A stretch of DNA of 64,000 nt from Corydoras sp. C115 (GCA_019802505.1 JAFMOC010000173.1:647501-711500); one strand, 5' to 3'; shown: positions 20,370-44,160, numbered from the stretch's first letter. Numbers and translations: made by a program. The notes: generated by a model from the sequence alone, not told the origin.

Positions 20370-21451
20370 GATGGGTTCGCAACATATGACATAAACTAAG
20401 AACCCACAATGCACACTATTGTTACTAAACGATAGCACCATGTAGATTTTAATTTATTTTTATATGTGAAATTTATGCTGCTGGGGGAAAAACAAACAAA
20501 CATATTTTTCATGTAGTATGCACACAATACGAGTTTTTATGAACACACGAACTGTAGGTGGAAAATAATTATGCATCTTCAGGAAGGATGCAGAAGATGC
20601 ACATCAACGCACAAAGTGAAGACTTCCAAATCGTTGATCTAATTTTCAAAACTCCACTTTTCTCTTCTTTCTCTTCATAATGAAATGGTTGTAGCCACTA
20701 AAAGCAGGAGCTTTTGGAACTTTTTGAGGTATCAGTTTTAAAACACCAAAGACCTGTAAGTATTTATAAGACCATTTTTCACCAAGTGCAATTTTTTTCC
20801 ACACATACACTGAATGTGTCTCTCTTCTGCTTTTGATGGACAAGTTACTAAAATAGCAAAGTAATCTGCCTTTGCTTTTATTACTGCATTTATTTTAGAT
20901 TAAGTAAATCCAAGACTTCAACAGCGGTGGCCTGCAGACTAACTGAATGCATTCTACGGTCCGAAACGTAATTCTGTACCTTAATGAACAAAGGAGTCAC
21001 TGAACAAAAAGAGCTGACCAAACTGACTCCACTGAGCGATTCCGAACAGTAGACTGGTTTGAGATATTTATTTTCACAGTGCCACTGTGACTAAACACGG
21101 TTCAGGTTGGATTTTCAGAAAAGGGTACAAGATACTTTTGTTGTAGTACAGCCTTTTACTCCCTGCGGGTTTTCCACAGGTACTTGGGTTTTGAAATCCT
21201 CCAGCCGGGATAAAGTGGTTACCGAAAAAAAGTATTTATAAATATTTTGCATTCGGTTTAGACAAAGTCCAAAAACGACTTCTCGCTTGGAATCATTGGA
21301 ATTTGTATTCACAAACAAGATGTTTCTCTTTTTATTCGTTTGGTCAGCTCGACTCAGTGACGCAGGTTTTTTACAAACAACATTGCCTTGTGTGGACTTG
21401 GGTCAAGTGAGAGCACAACAGCAGTGTAACTGGTAAACAATGAAAAATAAA
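20370..21451 (+). other. galnt3: Putative galnt3 3' UTR
   Basis: Repeat-free sequence after the stop. The first canonical AATAAA that I noted is at 21446-21451, in a context of AAAAATAAAACC. The end point is inferred only. No cDNA is available to fix it. Confidence 0.4.
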
Positions 21452-21795
21452 ACCAGAATGAAGGGAAAAGGGGAAAAAAAACTTCAAATCGCATATAGTT
21501 CTGTTAACAAAAAAACTGTCGCTTTAATGCAGAATTATTACAATAACAAACAACAAACATTGATTGGCTTCTGGTCTGCTTATTTGGTAAGTATAAACTT
21601 TATACCATATTGAAGTTTCTACCATGTTTTGCTCTAAAGCTTTGAAAGTCTTACTAGTTTCTAAGACAAGATTGTGAACTAAAGGAAAATATTTCTCTGT
21701 TTGCCAGTTTTGTTAAGTTTGGAGGGAAAAAATTAAATCCTATATTTTCTCAAAAGATGAATGAAGTTACAATTAAAGTAATTGGGAAATATATC

Positions 21796-22145
21796 GGCGG
21801 CACGGTGGCTTAGTGGTTAGCACGTTCGCCTCTCAGCGTTAGGGATTCCCGGTTCGAATCCCAATCTGAGTGGTGTTTCCATGTTCTCCCCGTGTCTGCG
21901 TGGGTTTCCTCCGGGTTCTCCGGTTTCCTCCCACAGTCCAAAAACATGAATCAAGTCAATTGAATTCTCCAAATTGCCCCATATAGAGTGTGTCTGTGTG
22001 AGTGAGTGTGTGCCCAACGATGGATTGGCGCCCTGTCCTGGGTGTATCTGCCCAGCGCCCGAGACGTTCTCCCCTGGATGGGCATGGGGAACCCCACCGT
22101 GACCCTAATTGAGGATAAAGCGGGAGATAATGAATGAATGAATGA
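21796..22145 (+). mobile_element. SINE-1 copy, first unit of the duplication
   Basis: Full-length (ATGA)-tail copy, GGCGGCACGG to AATGAATGAATGAA. Confidence 0.92.
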
Positions 22146-22205
22146 ATTAACGAATTTTCTCAAAAGATGAATGAAGTTACAATTAAAGTAATTGGGAAAT
22201 ATAAT

Positions 22206-22500
22206 GGCGGCACGGTGGCTTAGTGGTTGGCATGTTCGCCTTTCAGCGTTAGGGATTCCCGGTTCGAATCCCAATTTGGGTGGAGTTTCCATGTTCTCCC
22301 AGGGTTTCCTCCGGGTTCTCCGGTTTCCTCCCACAGTCCAAAAACATGGATCAAGTCAATTGAGTTCTCCAAATTGCCCCATATAGAGTGTGTCTGTGTG
22401 AGTGAGTGTGTGCGCCCAGCGATAGATTGGCGCCCTTTCCTGGGTGTATCATCCCAGCGCCCGAAATGTTCTCCCCTGGATGGGCATGGGGGTGAACCCA
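22206..22500 (+). mobile_element. SINE-1 copy, second unit of the duplication
   Basis: Copy with CCGTGTCTGCGTGG missing from the core. It has features of the (ATGG) group (ATAGATTGGCGCC) and no proper tail. Confidence 0.87.
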
Positions 22501-22710
22501 TGGGGGGGTGGACCCATGCTGATTAAGGGAGTACATACTGATATTCTATATATAGTACATATATACTGTAGTATATATTGTATATACAGTATGTCTTACC
22601 TATATGGATCAATTAAAACTAGGATTCTCTTACTGTGAGGTGTGAGTGCTAGCTCACGAATACCTGTGTCGCTATTTAAATAAATTGGTACCTTAAAATA
22701 AATTGTTATA

Positions 22711-22850
22711 GTCCAAAAAAATGGCTTCAAGGTGAATTGGCTGTTCTAAACTGCCCCTATATAGTGTGTAAATGTGTGTGCCCAGCAATAGACTGGTGCT
22801 CCATCCTGCCCCAAAATGTTTTTCCCTGAATCGAGACCCCCCCACCTCTC
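22711..22850 (+). mobile_element. Old SINE-1 3' fragment
   Basis: GTCCAAAAAAATGG, GTGTGTGCCCAGCAATAGAC and CCCCAAAATGTTTTTCCCTG match the family at low identity. Confidence 0.6.
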
Positions 22851-22859
22851 CACTAAGTA

Positions 22860-23695
22860 CGAGATCCTGGCACTATTTAGTGTCAAGCTCAAAAGTTCTG
22901 TTGTTTGTGTTTCTTGACACTTTCCCAAGTAATAATTGTGAGTATGGAACCAAAAAGACCTTTCAGTCAGCTGCTGCGTCAAGAAATATGACCTAAAACT
23001 GTATCATACAAAGGGAAAGTCATTGATTCATTTTGTGCAACAAAGTCAACAAGTTCTCTGGGCCTAAAGAGTCTTGGCAACGAAAACACGTTACATTTGA
23101 ATATAGAAGATTATGCAAAATTAGACAAATAGAAAGTGCAAAGACTGGCATCTGTGATGGCATTGGGGTGCATATATGCAGGTAGTGTTAAAGGTAGTGA
23201 GATGCAAAGGTTTATATCATTTTTCAGAGAGATCTATGGTACCATTGGTTTCCTCTTTGTGTATGTGCTTGTCTGGCCTATTTGCAGTTCAAATCTGTGT
23301 TATACAAATTTTTTTAGGAGAATAAAACAATAGTGACTGCAGACTGTTAAACAGTTCAGGTCTTGCAAACAGCAAAGTTCTATAAAAAAAAAAATTCTAT
23401 TTCCACGAGGCACTAAAGACAGGGATCTATAGTGATGTATAGTGCTTGTGTGGATATAAAATAGTTTTATGTCTTACATAAGTTCTTAAAATTTGTTTTC
23501 AAGCGTTTACAGCTTATATGAGATTATACAAACATTATTACATTACATGGCTTATTATAGACTTGACTGTGTACTCAGATGAACAATTCACGTTGTAGTT
23601 TGTCAGTTTGAACGGCAGAGGTCACTGTCTACTAAGGTGAATTCCAAGTAACAGTCAATTTTTTGTTTTACAAATCATCTTTTATATGTTAACCA
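22860..23695. other. Intergenic stretch, nothing recognised
   Basis: AT-rich sequence between the convergent genes with only short ORFs. There are no repeats of the families found elsewhere here. Confidence 0.5.
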
Positions 23696-23827
23696 GATTT
23701 CTCTGTTACATTTATGCTGTCCATATGTCGCTATGACATTTATTTATTTATTACTATATGTATGTATATATATTAATAAATAAATGTCATAGCGACATAT
23801 GGACAGCATAAATGTAACAGAGAAATC
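23696..23827. repeat. Perfect 53-bp inverted repeat (hairpin)
   Basis: Arms 23696-23748 and 23775-23827 are exact complements, with a 26-base AT-rich loop. An RNA from either strand would form a 53-bp duplex. Confidence 0.95.
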
Positions 23828-23843
23828 AGTTTTATATAATATT

Positions 23844-23867
23844 TATATATATATATGTGTGTGTGTA

Positions 23868-23926
<59 letters not shown>

Positions 23927-23942
23927 ATGTATATGTATATAT
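23844..23942. repeat. Compound (TA)n/(TG)n microsatellite
   Basis: Alternating TA and TG dinucleotide blocks directly after the hairpin. Confidence 0.95.
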
Positions 23943-24060
23943 GGCACACATGACATTGAATTTTGCTTAAAAAACTTTTTGAGGCTGTTTAAGGAAGTAG
24001 CGGAGAAGTAGCCTAGCACCGATTATTTCTTAATTGAAGATTGTTGAAGGTTGAATGAGG

Positions 24061-24460
24061 ATTTATAGTGTGAGGAATTATTGTAGTTGTGGCAACCATT
24101 TATAAAGGGTTATATTTGTGGTGGCAACTGTTGTTGATGAGGAAATCTAGTAGTTGTGACAACAGTTGTTGATGGAATATAGTATGTATTATAACAGTCG
24201 TCTATGAGGGATTACACTTGTGACAACTGAAGTTAATTGGAATGGAATGGAATTATGGTAGTTATGGTAACCGTTGTCTGAAAGATTACAGTAGTCACAA
24301 CTGTTGTTTATGAGGGATTATAGTTGTTGTGGCAACTGTTGTTTATGAAGGATTATATTAGTTGGGTCCACCGTTGTCTATGAGGGATTATAGTAGGTGT
24401 GGCAACTATCGTCTATGAGGGATTATAGTAGTAGATTATAGATTATAGTTGTGGTAACAT
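24061..24460. repeat. Degenerate minisatellite, unit about 34 bp
   Basis: About eleven imperfect units containing GATTATAGTAGTTGTGG, then CAACTGTTGTCTATGAGG. Units range from about 25 to 36 bases. Confidence 0.85.
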
Positions 24461-24742
24461 AATGTAAGAATAAAAAAACTTAAAGTCTTTTCTGTTTTAA
24501 TTTGTCTGGTAACAGTTCAGGTGAATTAATAAATTCCTTTAGTGGATGAGTTCAGTTTTAATTACATTATAAACCATTTTCTTTGGAACATTGTTTGCGT
24601 GTTTTATACGAGCTGGTCTGCATAATGAAATTTTTTATGAATTTTACTGAAAATAGCATGAGGTATACAGATAGACAAGTTGAAATCAAATGTATGGTCT
24701 GGTGGAAAAAAAACAAACCAAGTGACATTAGTAAAGAAAGGC

Positions 24743-24748
24743 TTTATT
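24743..24748 (-). promoter_or_regulatory. csrnp3: Candidate distal poly(A) signal for csrnp3
   Basis: TTTATT on + is AATAAA on -. The context GGCTTTATTAAGCAC resembles a gene end, and it lies 3.1 kb past the csrnp3 stop. Other AATAAA hexamers occur nearer (e.g. 27367-27372), so the choice is a guess. Confidence 0.25.
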
Positions 24749-25792
24749 AAGCACATACATCTTCAGGAAACCACAATTAATACACATTTTATAGATCATT
24801 CAGAATAAATACTGAAAACAGAGCTGCTGTGATGCTGACTCGGCAATCCGGTGCCACGGCACTAGAAGAACATCATTTCGTATGGGCTCCAAAAAAGAAT
24901 GAGGTTTAGCATGAGCACAGACCGTTAAGCCGGAAACAATGGAGCATTAACTTAACCTTATCTAGTCATGAAGAGACATTGCAACAGGAAAATAGAGAGC
25001 GAGAGAAAGCAAGAGAGAAAGCAAGAGAGACTCTGATGTTATTAAGCCACATTTAAGATCAGATCATCTTTTAAACTTTTCTCCCTTCCCCCCATTTTTT
25101 TTTAACTTTAGGGCTCTCATGTATTCTGCAAAGAGATTGGTACCACCTTTATGGGAATAATGATTGTCCTGCTGCTTCTCCAAAAGGAAATGTCCATTTT
25201 AACATGGCGTTCATTTCAGTAAAACATCCTTGTGCGATATGTATAAAATGATATGAACATCAACGACAATTTCAGATCTGTCAGTATAAATTGAGGAGGA
25301 CTTCTGGAAAATGAGGCGCTGACTTCCAAAATGGTCATTAGTTGTTCAGTTACAATATTGCACTTTAAATGTTGAATTCAATCACATTATAGTTACTTCA
25401 TTCCATTTGGTGATGCACCGATTTTATCAGCTGGACATCGGTACAATCCGATATTTACTGTCCACTGCTTTTGGCCATTTCGAAATAAAATACAAATAAA
25501 AAAAAAATAATTAAAAAATCACAAGGGGAATTATACAAGCAAACTGTACATGTTTCAATGCAGTGTCAAATCATTCACTACCGTGTGCACTATAGTGGTG
25601 TGACCTGAGGGGGAAAGGGCTACATCCACACTAACATGATTTTAAATCCAGTATCAGTCAAAGGTTTGAACCCCCTTATTGCTCCATCATCTATTTCCTC
25701 CACTCACCATATAGATGGACTTTTTAGCTTTAAAATTACAGACTGTAGATCATCTGTGTTCTTTGTTATTGTTAGTCCCCTGTTTGTTCTCT

Positions 25793-25925
25793 GCCCATCC
25801 AGGGGAAAATGTCTTGGGCGCTGGGCAGATACACCCAGGACAGGGCACCAATCTATCGCTGGGCACACACCCACTCACACAGACACACACTATATGGGGC
25901 AATTTGGAGAATTTAATTGACCTTA
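25793..25925 (-). mobile_element. SINE-1 fragment inside the hAT-like element
   Basis: Reverse middle section, CCCATCCAGGGGAAAATGTC to GAATTTAATTGACCT, followed by (TA)n at 25932-25998. Confidence 0.83.
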
Positions 25926-25927
25926 TG

Positions 25928-25931
<4 letters not shown>

Positions 25932-25998
<67 letters not shown>
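25932..25998. repeat. (TA)n microsatellite
   Basis: Uninterrupted TA repeats next to the SINE-1 fragment. Confidence 0.95.
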
Positions 25999-26002
<4 letters not shown>

Positions 26003-26713
26003 CATTTACTCAGAAGAGCCTTAAACTGCAGGCAGATGCCCTGATCAAATGGAGAAACATCATCTAATCTGCTGCTGGTTGCTTGGTTACAGAAAACATC
26101 ATGTCCAAGAAAGAATTCTGAGTACGAAATTATGTCTCGCTTTATAAAGCAAAATTGGGTCCCACATTATTGCTTTTAAACTTCATCTTCAACTTTATCC
26201 ACTCTAAAAGTGAGAGACAGCCATTTTAAAAGTCTCTTTGATAGAGGCTTGAAATCGGGAGTGTATCAGGAGTGAACACAGCTAAAGCAATGCATTCTGA
26301 AATAAAAACATATTGGTGTGGATGGAACTTAGGACTTAACACTGATTTGCAAAGGTCCTTATTACCCTGCATCATAACATGTGGGTAAAAATAAATCAAA
26401 TAAACTTTAATACTGTTGATAGTCTTATCGAACAGCCAGAATGATCAGAAACAAGTTAAGGATATCTATATAACATGTACAAATCTCATCATTGATATGT
26501 ATGAAGGTTGTAACAAGCATACTTTGTTCCATAAATTTGTGTCCAGCATACTGTGCTTATTTAAAGTGTTAACAGTTGTTTTTTCCCCCACAATATCACT
26601 TAAATAAGCTAAAATAACTAAAAGGATAGGTGACTATCAGCCAAACTGTTATTTTAAACATCATATCGGTACCCGACCCAAAATTCCACAATCAGTGCAT
26701 CTCTAATTACATT

Positions 26714-27831
26714 ATTAGATGAAGTAAATACTGCTGATGCTTTCAATTCATAATGGCTTTTTCGAAAATAGTCTTCCCATGCTCAGGGTAAGTACAAATG
26801 TCCATTATAATCTGAAGTTGCTAGAAATATTTTATAGAAACAACCTAGCTTAAGTCATTATAACATCCTAAAATCTAGTCATACTCTTTCTGTATTTTAA
26901 TAATTCGTACAAATTTCTTTTTATTTGATGCTGCTATAAATTGTAACTTCATTTAAAAGATGTGCAGTGCCTCAGAATAATACATTTGTTGTTTTTCAAA
27001 GTGCATTTTGATCCAATGTCCCTGTGTTCTTCCAAATATAATAGCTGAAAATGCTAAAATGATGACTTTTTTTTTTTTTTTTTTTTTTTTTTTCTTCTCT
27101 CCTCACTACCTGAATGCAAAACGGGCCTTAAAAGTAATGTTCCGCTTAGAGATAGCCCATTTCATTAGTGCCTTTGCTCAAGACTAGTTGCATGGCATCA
27201 GTCTCTGAAAAAGTGCATCAATTTCATGAAATGTACTCTATTCACCATGTAAATCTTTTCGATTTTGGTATTGCAAAAACAGCAAATGTTTTAAGATCAA
27301 GATTCATGCTTTTCCTAATGCTTCAAAAGCATGACATATAGAGTGTGTAACAACAAGAACTCAATATTTATTTTTACAGAACATCAATACAGTCATTACA
27401 AAACCATAGATTGGCAACAAAAATGCTACAAAATAACATGCACCTTTATCAAAATGCTTAATAGTACACATTTGTTTAATATTTTAATGAACGGCAACGA
27501 TTTTTGCACCACTGACACAGACATAGAAAAGTTCTATCCACAATATCGGCTCAAAACTAGAACTTTACTTTTTGAAATACCAGATACATTGCACAAGTCT
27601 AAAGCTTACAGTTCGTATGGATCTCGGTTTGCACTCGGAACGAAAAGATTCTTCTCTGGCTCATCGAAAAATACAAGACTATGTCGGACGATGTCGTCGA
27701 ATGAATGTCCTTCAAGTGCAGTACCAAACACGGTTCTCTTACTCTGTGTCGTGGGAATCAGAGACCCTATAGCTTACCATTTAAAGAGAATCGTGAGGTG
27801 TAGCAGGTCTCCGCCGACTTGGTCTATGCAT
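26714..27831 (-). other. csrnp3: Putative csrnp3 3' UTR (proximal part)
   Basis: Follows the csrnp3 stop on the minus strand. It contains a 27-base poly-T (27067-27093 on +) and several AT-rich stretches. It is assigned by position only. Confidence 0.45.
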
Positions 27832-39240
<11,409 letters not shown>

Positions 39241-39925
39241 GCCTGCCTCGGAACCGCACCTGATGGAGATAAAAACTTCAAATATCAATCCCATGACTGC
39301 TTCAATCCTGAAAGCACTCAATTAACAAGCTCCCTATATCCTTCCCTTCTCACCGCCTGACATTCCTCAGCCGACTGATCAGCCAAACATGGATGGACTA
39401 AGATCTTACAAGAGAAAAAAAGCCACTAATTTAAGAAGCTACCCTGTTTCTCCAGTGTGCTTTGCTTGTCTTTGAAAAAAAAAAGCTATCGGAGTATAGT
39501 TGCATTTCTAGACCCAGCTCTAAATATTAATTCACATTAGTGAGGAAGTCGTGAGGCAAAAAAACAAAATGAAAAAAGACATAAAGGCTTCGCAATAATG
39601 TTTAAAACATTAGAAATTACAGAACGATGAGGCAGGGCATTACTTACATAGTTTATAATTTTATAAGTCATAAAAGGAAATCCCAGGTTTGCAATATCAC
39701 ACAACATCCAATAATTACAGCAGAGAAGTTATATTAATTCTACTCAGTTTGAGTTTATAAAGAGCTTTGTATAATGGAACAGTGTCAAGACAGATTTATA
39801 GAACCATAGAGCCAGAATCCTTGAAGAGCAAGCAATGCAATGGCAAATAAAGGCTTCTTAACATTTAAACACACACACAGCTCAAAACAACCAGATGAAG
39901 AGCACATGACTAATTAACAAAAAAA

Positions 39926-40382
39926 ATGTAGGCAGAAACAATGTACAAGCCATGAATCAATGGTGTAACCACCTTCAGTAGCAGTAACTTGATTGAATGG
40001 TTTTCTGGGTGATTGTATTTGTCTCTCGGATCGTTCTGGAGGAATTATAGCCCACTCTTCTTTACAACGTTGCTTCAGTACATTGAGGTTATGGGGCATT
40101 CATTTATGCACAGCATTTTAGTTAGGTGGCAGACTGGACAATGGGAAAACCTGACTTCTTTCCATTTTCAGCCTTTCTGTTGTAGATTTGTTGGTGTGCT
40201 TGGGTTCATTGTTTTGTTTTATGCTCCAGTTTCGGCCAAGATGTAGCTGCTGGACAGATGGCCTTGTGTTTGATTCTGAAAAACGAAATAAAAACAAGCC
40301 CACATGATCGGCCCTCCATCCACCATCATGCCTAAAGTTGGAACTATGTATTATGGACAAACATCTCCACCATGGTCTCATC
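39926..40382. mobile_element. Interspersed repeat of a widespread teleost type
   Basis: Contains TTCTTTACAACGTTGCTTCA, GCATTCATTTATGCACAGC, GTTGTAGATTTGTTGGTGTG and GGACAAACATCTCCACCATG. This text is familiar from many fish genomes. I have no ends or target duplication, so no superfamily is given. Confidence 0.55.
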
Positions 40383-40755
40383 TGTCACGGTTCTATGAGG
40401 GTTATGGTTTGGTCTGAAGTCATTTGCAAAATTAAGCAATCCTTTAAATGTCTTATTTTTAATTTTTTTTTAAATATTTTTTATTTCTGAATGATTTATA
40501 TCACTTTAAAATGACGGATATTTGGCTTTGTATCATGATTTAGACTGATGGGCAGTGATGCTGTAAAATTGGAACTGTTTTAGCATCATTAGTAAGTCAT
40601 ATAATTATTATATAAATAGAAATATAGTATAATTTATCATGTGTTGTTCATCTAAGGTTGTATTAAGAGCAACATAATTACAATGAAGTTGAATCTAATC
40701 TAATCTGGGTTAGGATTAAGTCCATTCACACAATGTGGTAATTTGGTATTGGCAG

Positions 40756-41161
40756 TAGGGATGAGAGGATTACAGATTTTGTTGGAGTGATTATTGTCTA
40801 AAAAATAATCACGATTATAGAAATCACAGGAACAGAATGTGGTTTCTTATGTTATTTATTTAATGTAAACTATGTACTAATTATTTTGAGAAAATCAAAG
40901 TAAAAAATAATTTCCCTTAAAGTACAAATTTATATCTATTTAAAAAAACATTTTTCCTAAAAGAACTAACAAGTGTTCTGCAAGTGGAACTTTATTTTTG
41001 TTCTGTGCGAGCTGCGCTACTTCATCTAAAGTTTTGGCTACTGGCATAATAAATTTTTCCTATGAATGTCGTCATGACGACGTTGAGACGTCCTTATGAT
41101 TAATTCATTGTGACATATTTAATCCCGATTAATTGTAAAAAAATTAATTGCCTTATCTCTA
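40756..41161. mobile_element. Non-autonomous hAT-like element (406 bp)
   Basis: Ends TAGGGATGAGA and CTTATCTCTA. Perfect 8-bp target duplication ATTGGCAG at 40748-40755 and 41162-41169. The interior carries the palindrome GTCGTCATGACGAC and no ORF of note. A related fragment is at 56140-56514. Confidence 0.87.
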
Positions 41162-41197
41162 ATTGGCAGTTAATAAACTATCATGGTTTGGAGAACA

Positions 41198-41517
41198 GCG
41201 AGTGGCTTAGTGGTTAGCACGTTCTCCTCTCAGCGCTAGGGATTCCCGGTTTCCATGTTCTCCCCGTGTCCGCATAGGTTTCCTCCGGGTTCTCCGGTTT
41301 CCTCCCACAGTCCAAAAACATGGATCAAGGTCAACTGAATTCTCCAAATTGCCCCATATAGAGTGTGTCTGTGTGAGTAAGTGTGCCCAGCGACAGATTG
41401 GCACCCTGTTCTGGGTGTATCTGCCCTGCGGCTGAAACATTCTCCTCTGGATGATCATGAGGAACCCCCCCCCCACGACCCTAGTAGAGGATAAAGCAGA
41501 AGATAATGAATGGATGG
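41198..41517 (+). mobile_element. SINE-1 copy, head shortened, B box deleted
   Basis: (ATGG)-tail subfamily. Perfect 15-bp target duplication ATGGTTTGGAGAACA at 41183-41197 and 41518-41532. Confidence 0.92.
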
Positions 41518-41534
41518 ATGGTTTGGAGAACAAA

Positions 41535-43252
41535 GCAGAGTGAAAATCTCCATTAAATCTGAGAGGGACATGGAAACTCAACACAAACAGGAACTCAAGG
41601 CCTTAAACTCAGCCCTTATATAATCTAATCATATTCTAATCAAATCTATTTTTTTATTATGTGATTACATGTAAAAGAAAAGATTTCAAAAAGGGTGTTC
41701 TTTTCCCCCCGTTAACTGCATACAGTGGCTGTTCACTCTGGAATATATTCCACTGTGGAATTTGTTACTGCCATCAGATGAGTTCTATATCTATCTGGGT
41801 CGCCTGGGTGAGGGTGTCTGAAATTGAAAGACTCAAAACACCCAAGGATCCAAGTTACATCATTGACGATGCGTCCAAGTTGCATCAGAAAATGGATATA
41901 CGAACTTTATGTAGTAAATGATTAGGTTTAATGTATGTGCTGAGGTGGTACAGAATGTAGTGCTGTCTCCTTAACAAAAGTACCAGCACAATGATGTGTT
42001 CCTGCCCGTGTTGAGTTTCCATGTTGCCCCTAGGTCTTGTGGCGTTTCTCACACAGCTTTGTTTTTTTTTTTTTTAAATTAAAACTGTGATGGCGGATTA
42101 TCTGCCGAGATGTTGAATTCCAACTTTGTCTTATTCTACATGATGATGGCCACAGCATCAAGCATCATGCAACCTGTGATAATACAATCATCTCACTCAA
42201 TTTGTTATTTTTTATTAGTATTGTTGTTGTTGTTATTACTTAATGCAAATTAATATTGATATGCAATCTAATTGATCAGCCGATCGTTATGTTCATATCG
42301 GCATTTGAAAGTTCGTAACGTATAAATAACATGCACTACAACAGAGCTTTTCTTCTTCCAGAGCTGAAAGCCCCAGTGATGAAAAAGCTGCAGGAAAGAG
42401 AGGACGGCCGGCAGGCAGCCTAACTGGTTGGCTGCCTTCTGAGGGACATGCTGCTGCATTGTTTCATGCAGCGCTATCGGCCGGTTACAGAGACTCAGAC
42501 GGTGCAGAGGGAGCTTGGGTAGACTCCTGGTGCAAGCCTATTGTTCTTTACTGTGTGTAGATAAAGACGGGATGGAGGCAGAAAGCAGCTGGAGAAGCTC
42601 CAAACCACAGCTTAATATGCTGCTGTGGAATGTCTGGTATGTAAGTACAAAAAGTACACACATACATACATATATATGTATCTATGCATGTATGTGTGTG
42701 TATGTATATATATTATAGTGATGACAAAAATTCAGCAAAAAAAAAAAACAAAACGACAAGTACTGAACACATAATGCAACTCAGGATGGAATAGCATTTG
42801 GTGTCCTTAAATGTCTTTGAAAAAGAAACAAGACCGTATAGTTTAGAACAATTTGAACACCCTGATATGCAATAGTTGACGTTTTCTATCAGACATTAAC
42901 ATTAGTTCATGGTTGAAACCGTAAGATGATGTAAGTGAATCACTCTGTTTCCAGCTCCCCCCCACCCCCCCACAAATTGTTCACTGCAGTACAGAGCAGT
43001 GGTGAGCAAATTGCACATCTTACTTCATGCTTGTTTCCTTTTCCTTCGATGTGTGTATATTCACTCGGTCCCACTGCTTTTAAGACAAGAAAGGGAACCA
43101 AGATAGATACTCTGCATTCAGTTACCTTGTAATTATCATAATTAATTCTCCCTTGTTAAAAAATCACTCACATTCTCTGCTCTCGGTGAAACCAACCGTG
43201 GTTGCTATGGTAATACTAATATACTTGCACAAATAGTGATTTCATAGCGTTG

Positions 43253-43298
<46 letters not shown>

Positions 43299-44010
43299 CC
43301 CTTCAGAAATCCACCACATTCTCTTAAGAGCCCAGAATAATTTTTTTACAGAACTATGTGCCATTTATTTATTAAGAATATCTGACTGCACTTACAGTAT
43401 ATAAGTATAACCATTAACTAAATGGTTAATAGCATTTATTTTAAGCTCATTTATCATCACGCCCACACTTATTCCATTGGGACGCATCATTACTTGGTAG
43501 TACATGGTTTATTTTGTAAAGTGGGTTCAAATGGCTCATTGTTAAAGCAGCTACTTGTTACATTTGGGTATAATAAATTGGTATGACATCATGGGTAGCT
43601 CAGAGGTAACGAGAGCTGACTTTTATACTTGAAACAGAGGAGGAAAGTAGTAACTCCCCCAGCTAGTTATTTCTCCTCTCCATCCTGCTTTTGCTCTCTG
43701 TGCTCACTCTCTCTCCCTTTGTCTCTGCTGGCTAGGCTGCTGTACTTTTCCACAGCACACACACACACTCCATGTTGCATTGAAGCATTCTGCAGTGAAG
43801 CCCAGCACTGAAAAACCAGCCACTCCCAGATAGAATCCACACGTGCAAATGTTTACCCCAACTTACAACTGAAAAGAAGCTTTATTGGCATGACAAATAA
43901 TGGTGTTCGTATTGCTCACATACATTCAGAAACACCAACTGTCCAGGTTTAGTGTACTTTTTCTACCTGCATGCTGAGCATCAAAAACCGTGGCCTAAAG
44001 AGAAGAAGCC
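41535..44010. other. Non-coding stretch upstream of csrnp3
   Basis: Mostly unique sequence. 42350-42620 is GC-richer with splice-like edges but no convincing ORF. 43254-43298 is a 45-base poly-T. No gene is supported. Confidence 0.5.
43254..43298. repeat. Poly(T), 45 bases
   Basis: Uninterrupted T. The true length is uncertain. Confidence 0.95.
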
Positions 44011-44014
44011 TCGT

Positions 44015-44160
44015 CATCCCAGGTCCACTGAAGTTACCATTGTGGGTCCTTGAGCAAGGCTCTTAACCCTCATTGCTCCAGAGATGTTGTGATTAACCCT
44101 GTGCTCACCTTGTAAGTCGCTTTGGATAAAAGCGTCTGCTAAAAATGACCAAATGTAAAA
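44015..44160 (+). mobile_element. SINE-2 copy, head missing
   Basis: CCAGGTCCACTGAAGTTACC to TTTGGATAAAAGCGTCTGCT plus an A-rich end. Confidence 0.8.

Larger units (their letters stand above)
21745..22505 (+). repeat. 410-bp tandem duplication carrying SINE-1
   Basis: A ~51-base flank starting TTTTCTCAAAAGATGAATG occurs at 21745 and again at 22155. Each is followed at the same distance by a forward SINE-1 head (21796 and 22206). The second SINE has a 20-base core deletion and a damaged tail. Confidence 0.9.
25408..26705. mobile_element. hAT-like element, about 1.3 kb
   Basis: Left end TGGTGATGCACCGAT and right end ATCAGTGCATCTCTA are inverted copies of a hAT-type terminus. Flanks ATTCCATT (25400-25407) and ATTACATT (26706-26713) match at 7 of 8 bases. 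No transposase ORF is found. A SINE-1 fragment and (TA)n sit inside. Confidence 0.75.

Noticed and set aside
39241..39321. Upstream in-frame ATG extending csrnp3 to MSAFRIEAVMGL
   Set aside because: A good acceptor (CATCAG ending at 39260) lies between it and MSGILKRK, and known family members start at MSGILKRK.
42350..42718. Possible coding exon after TTCTTCTTCCAG
   Set aside because: Frames are short, the longest ends in low complexity and microsatellite, and no protein family is recognised.
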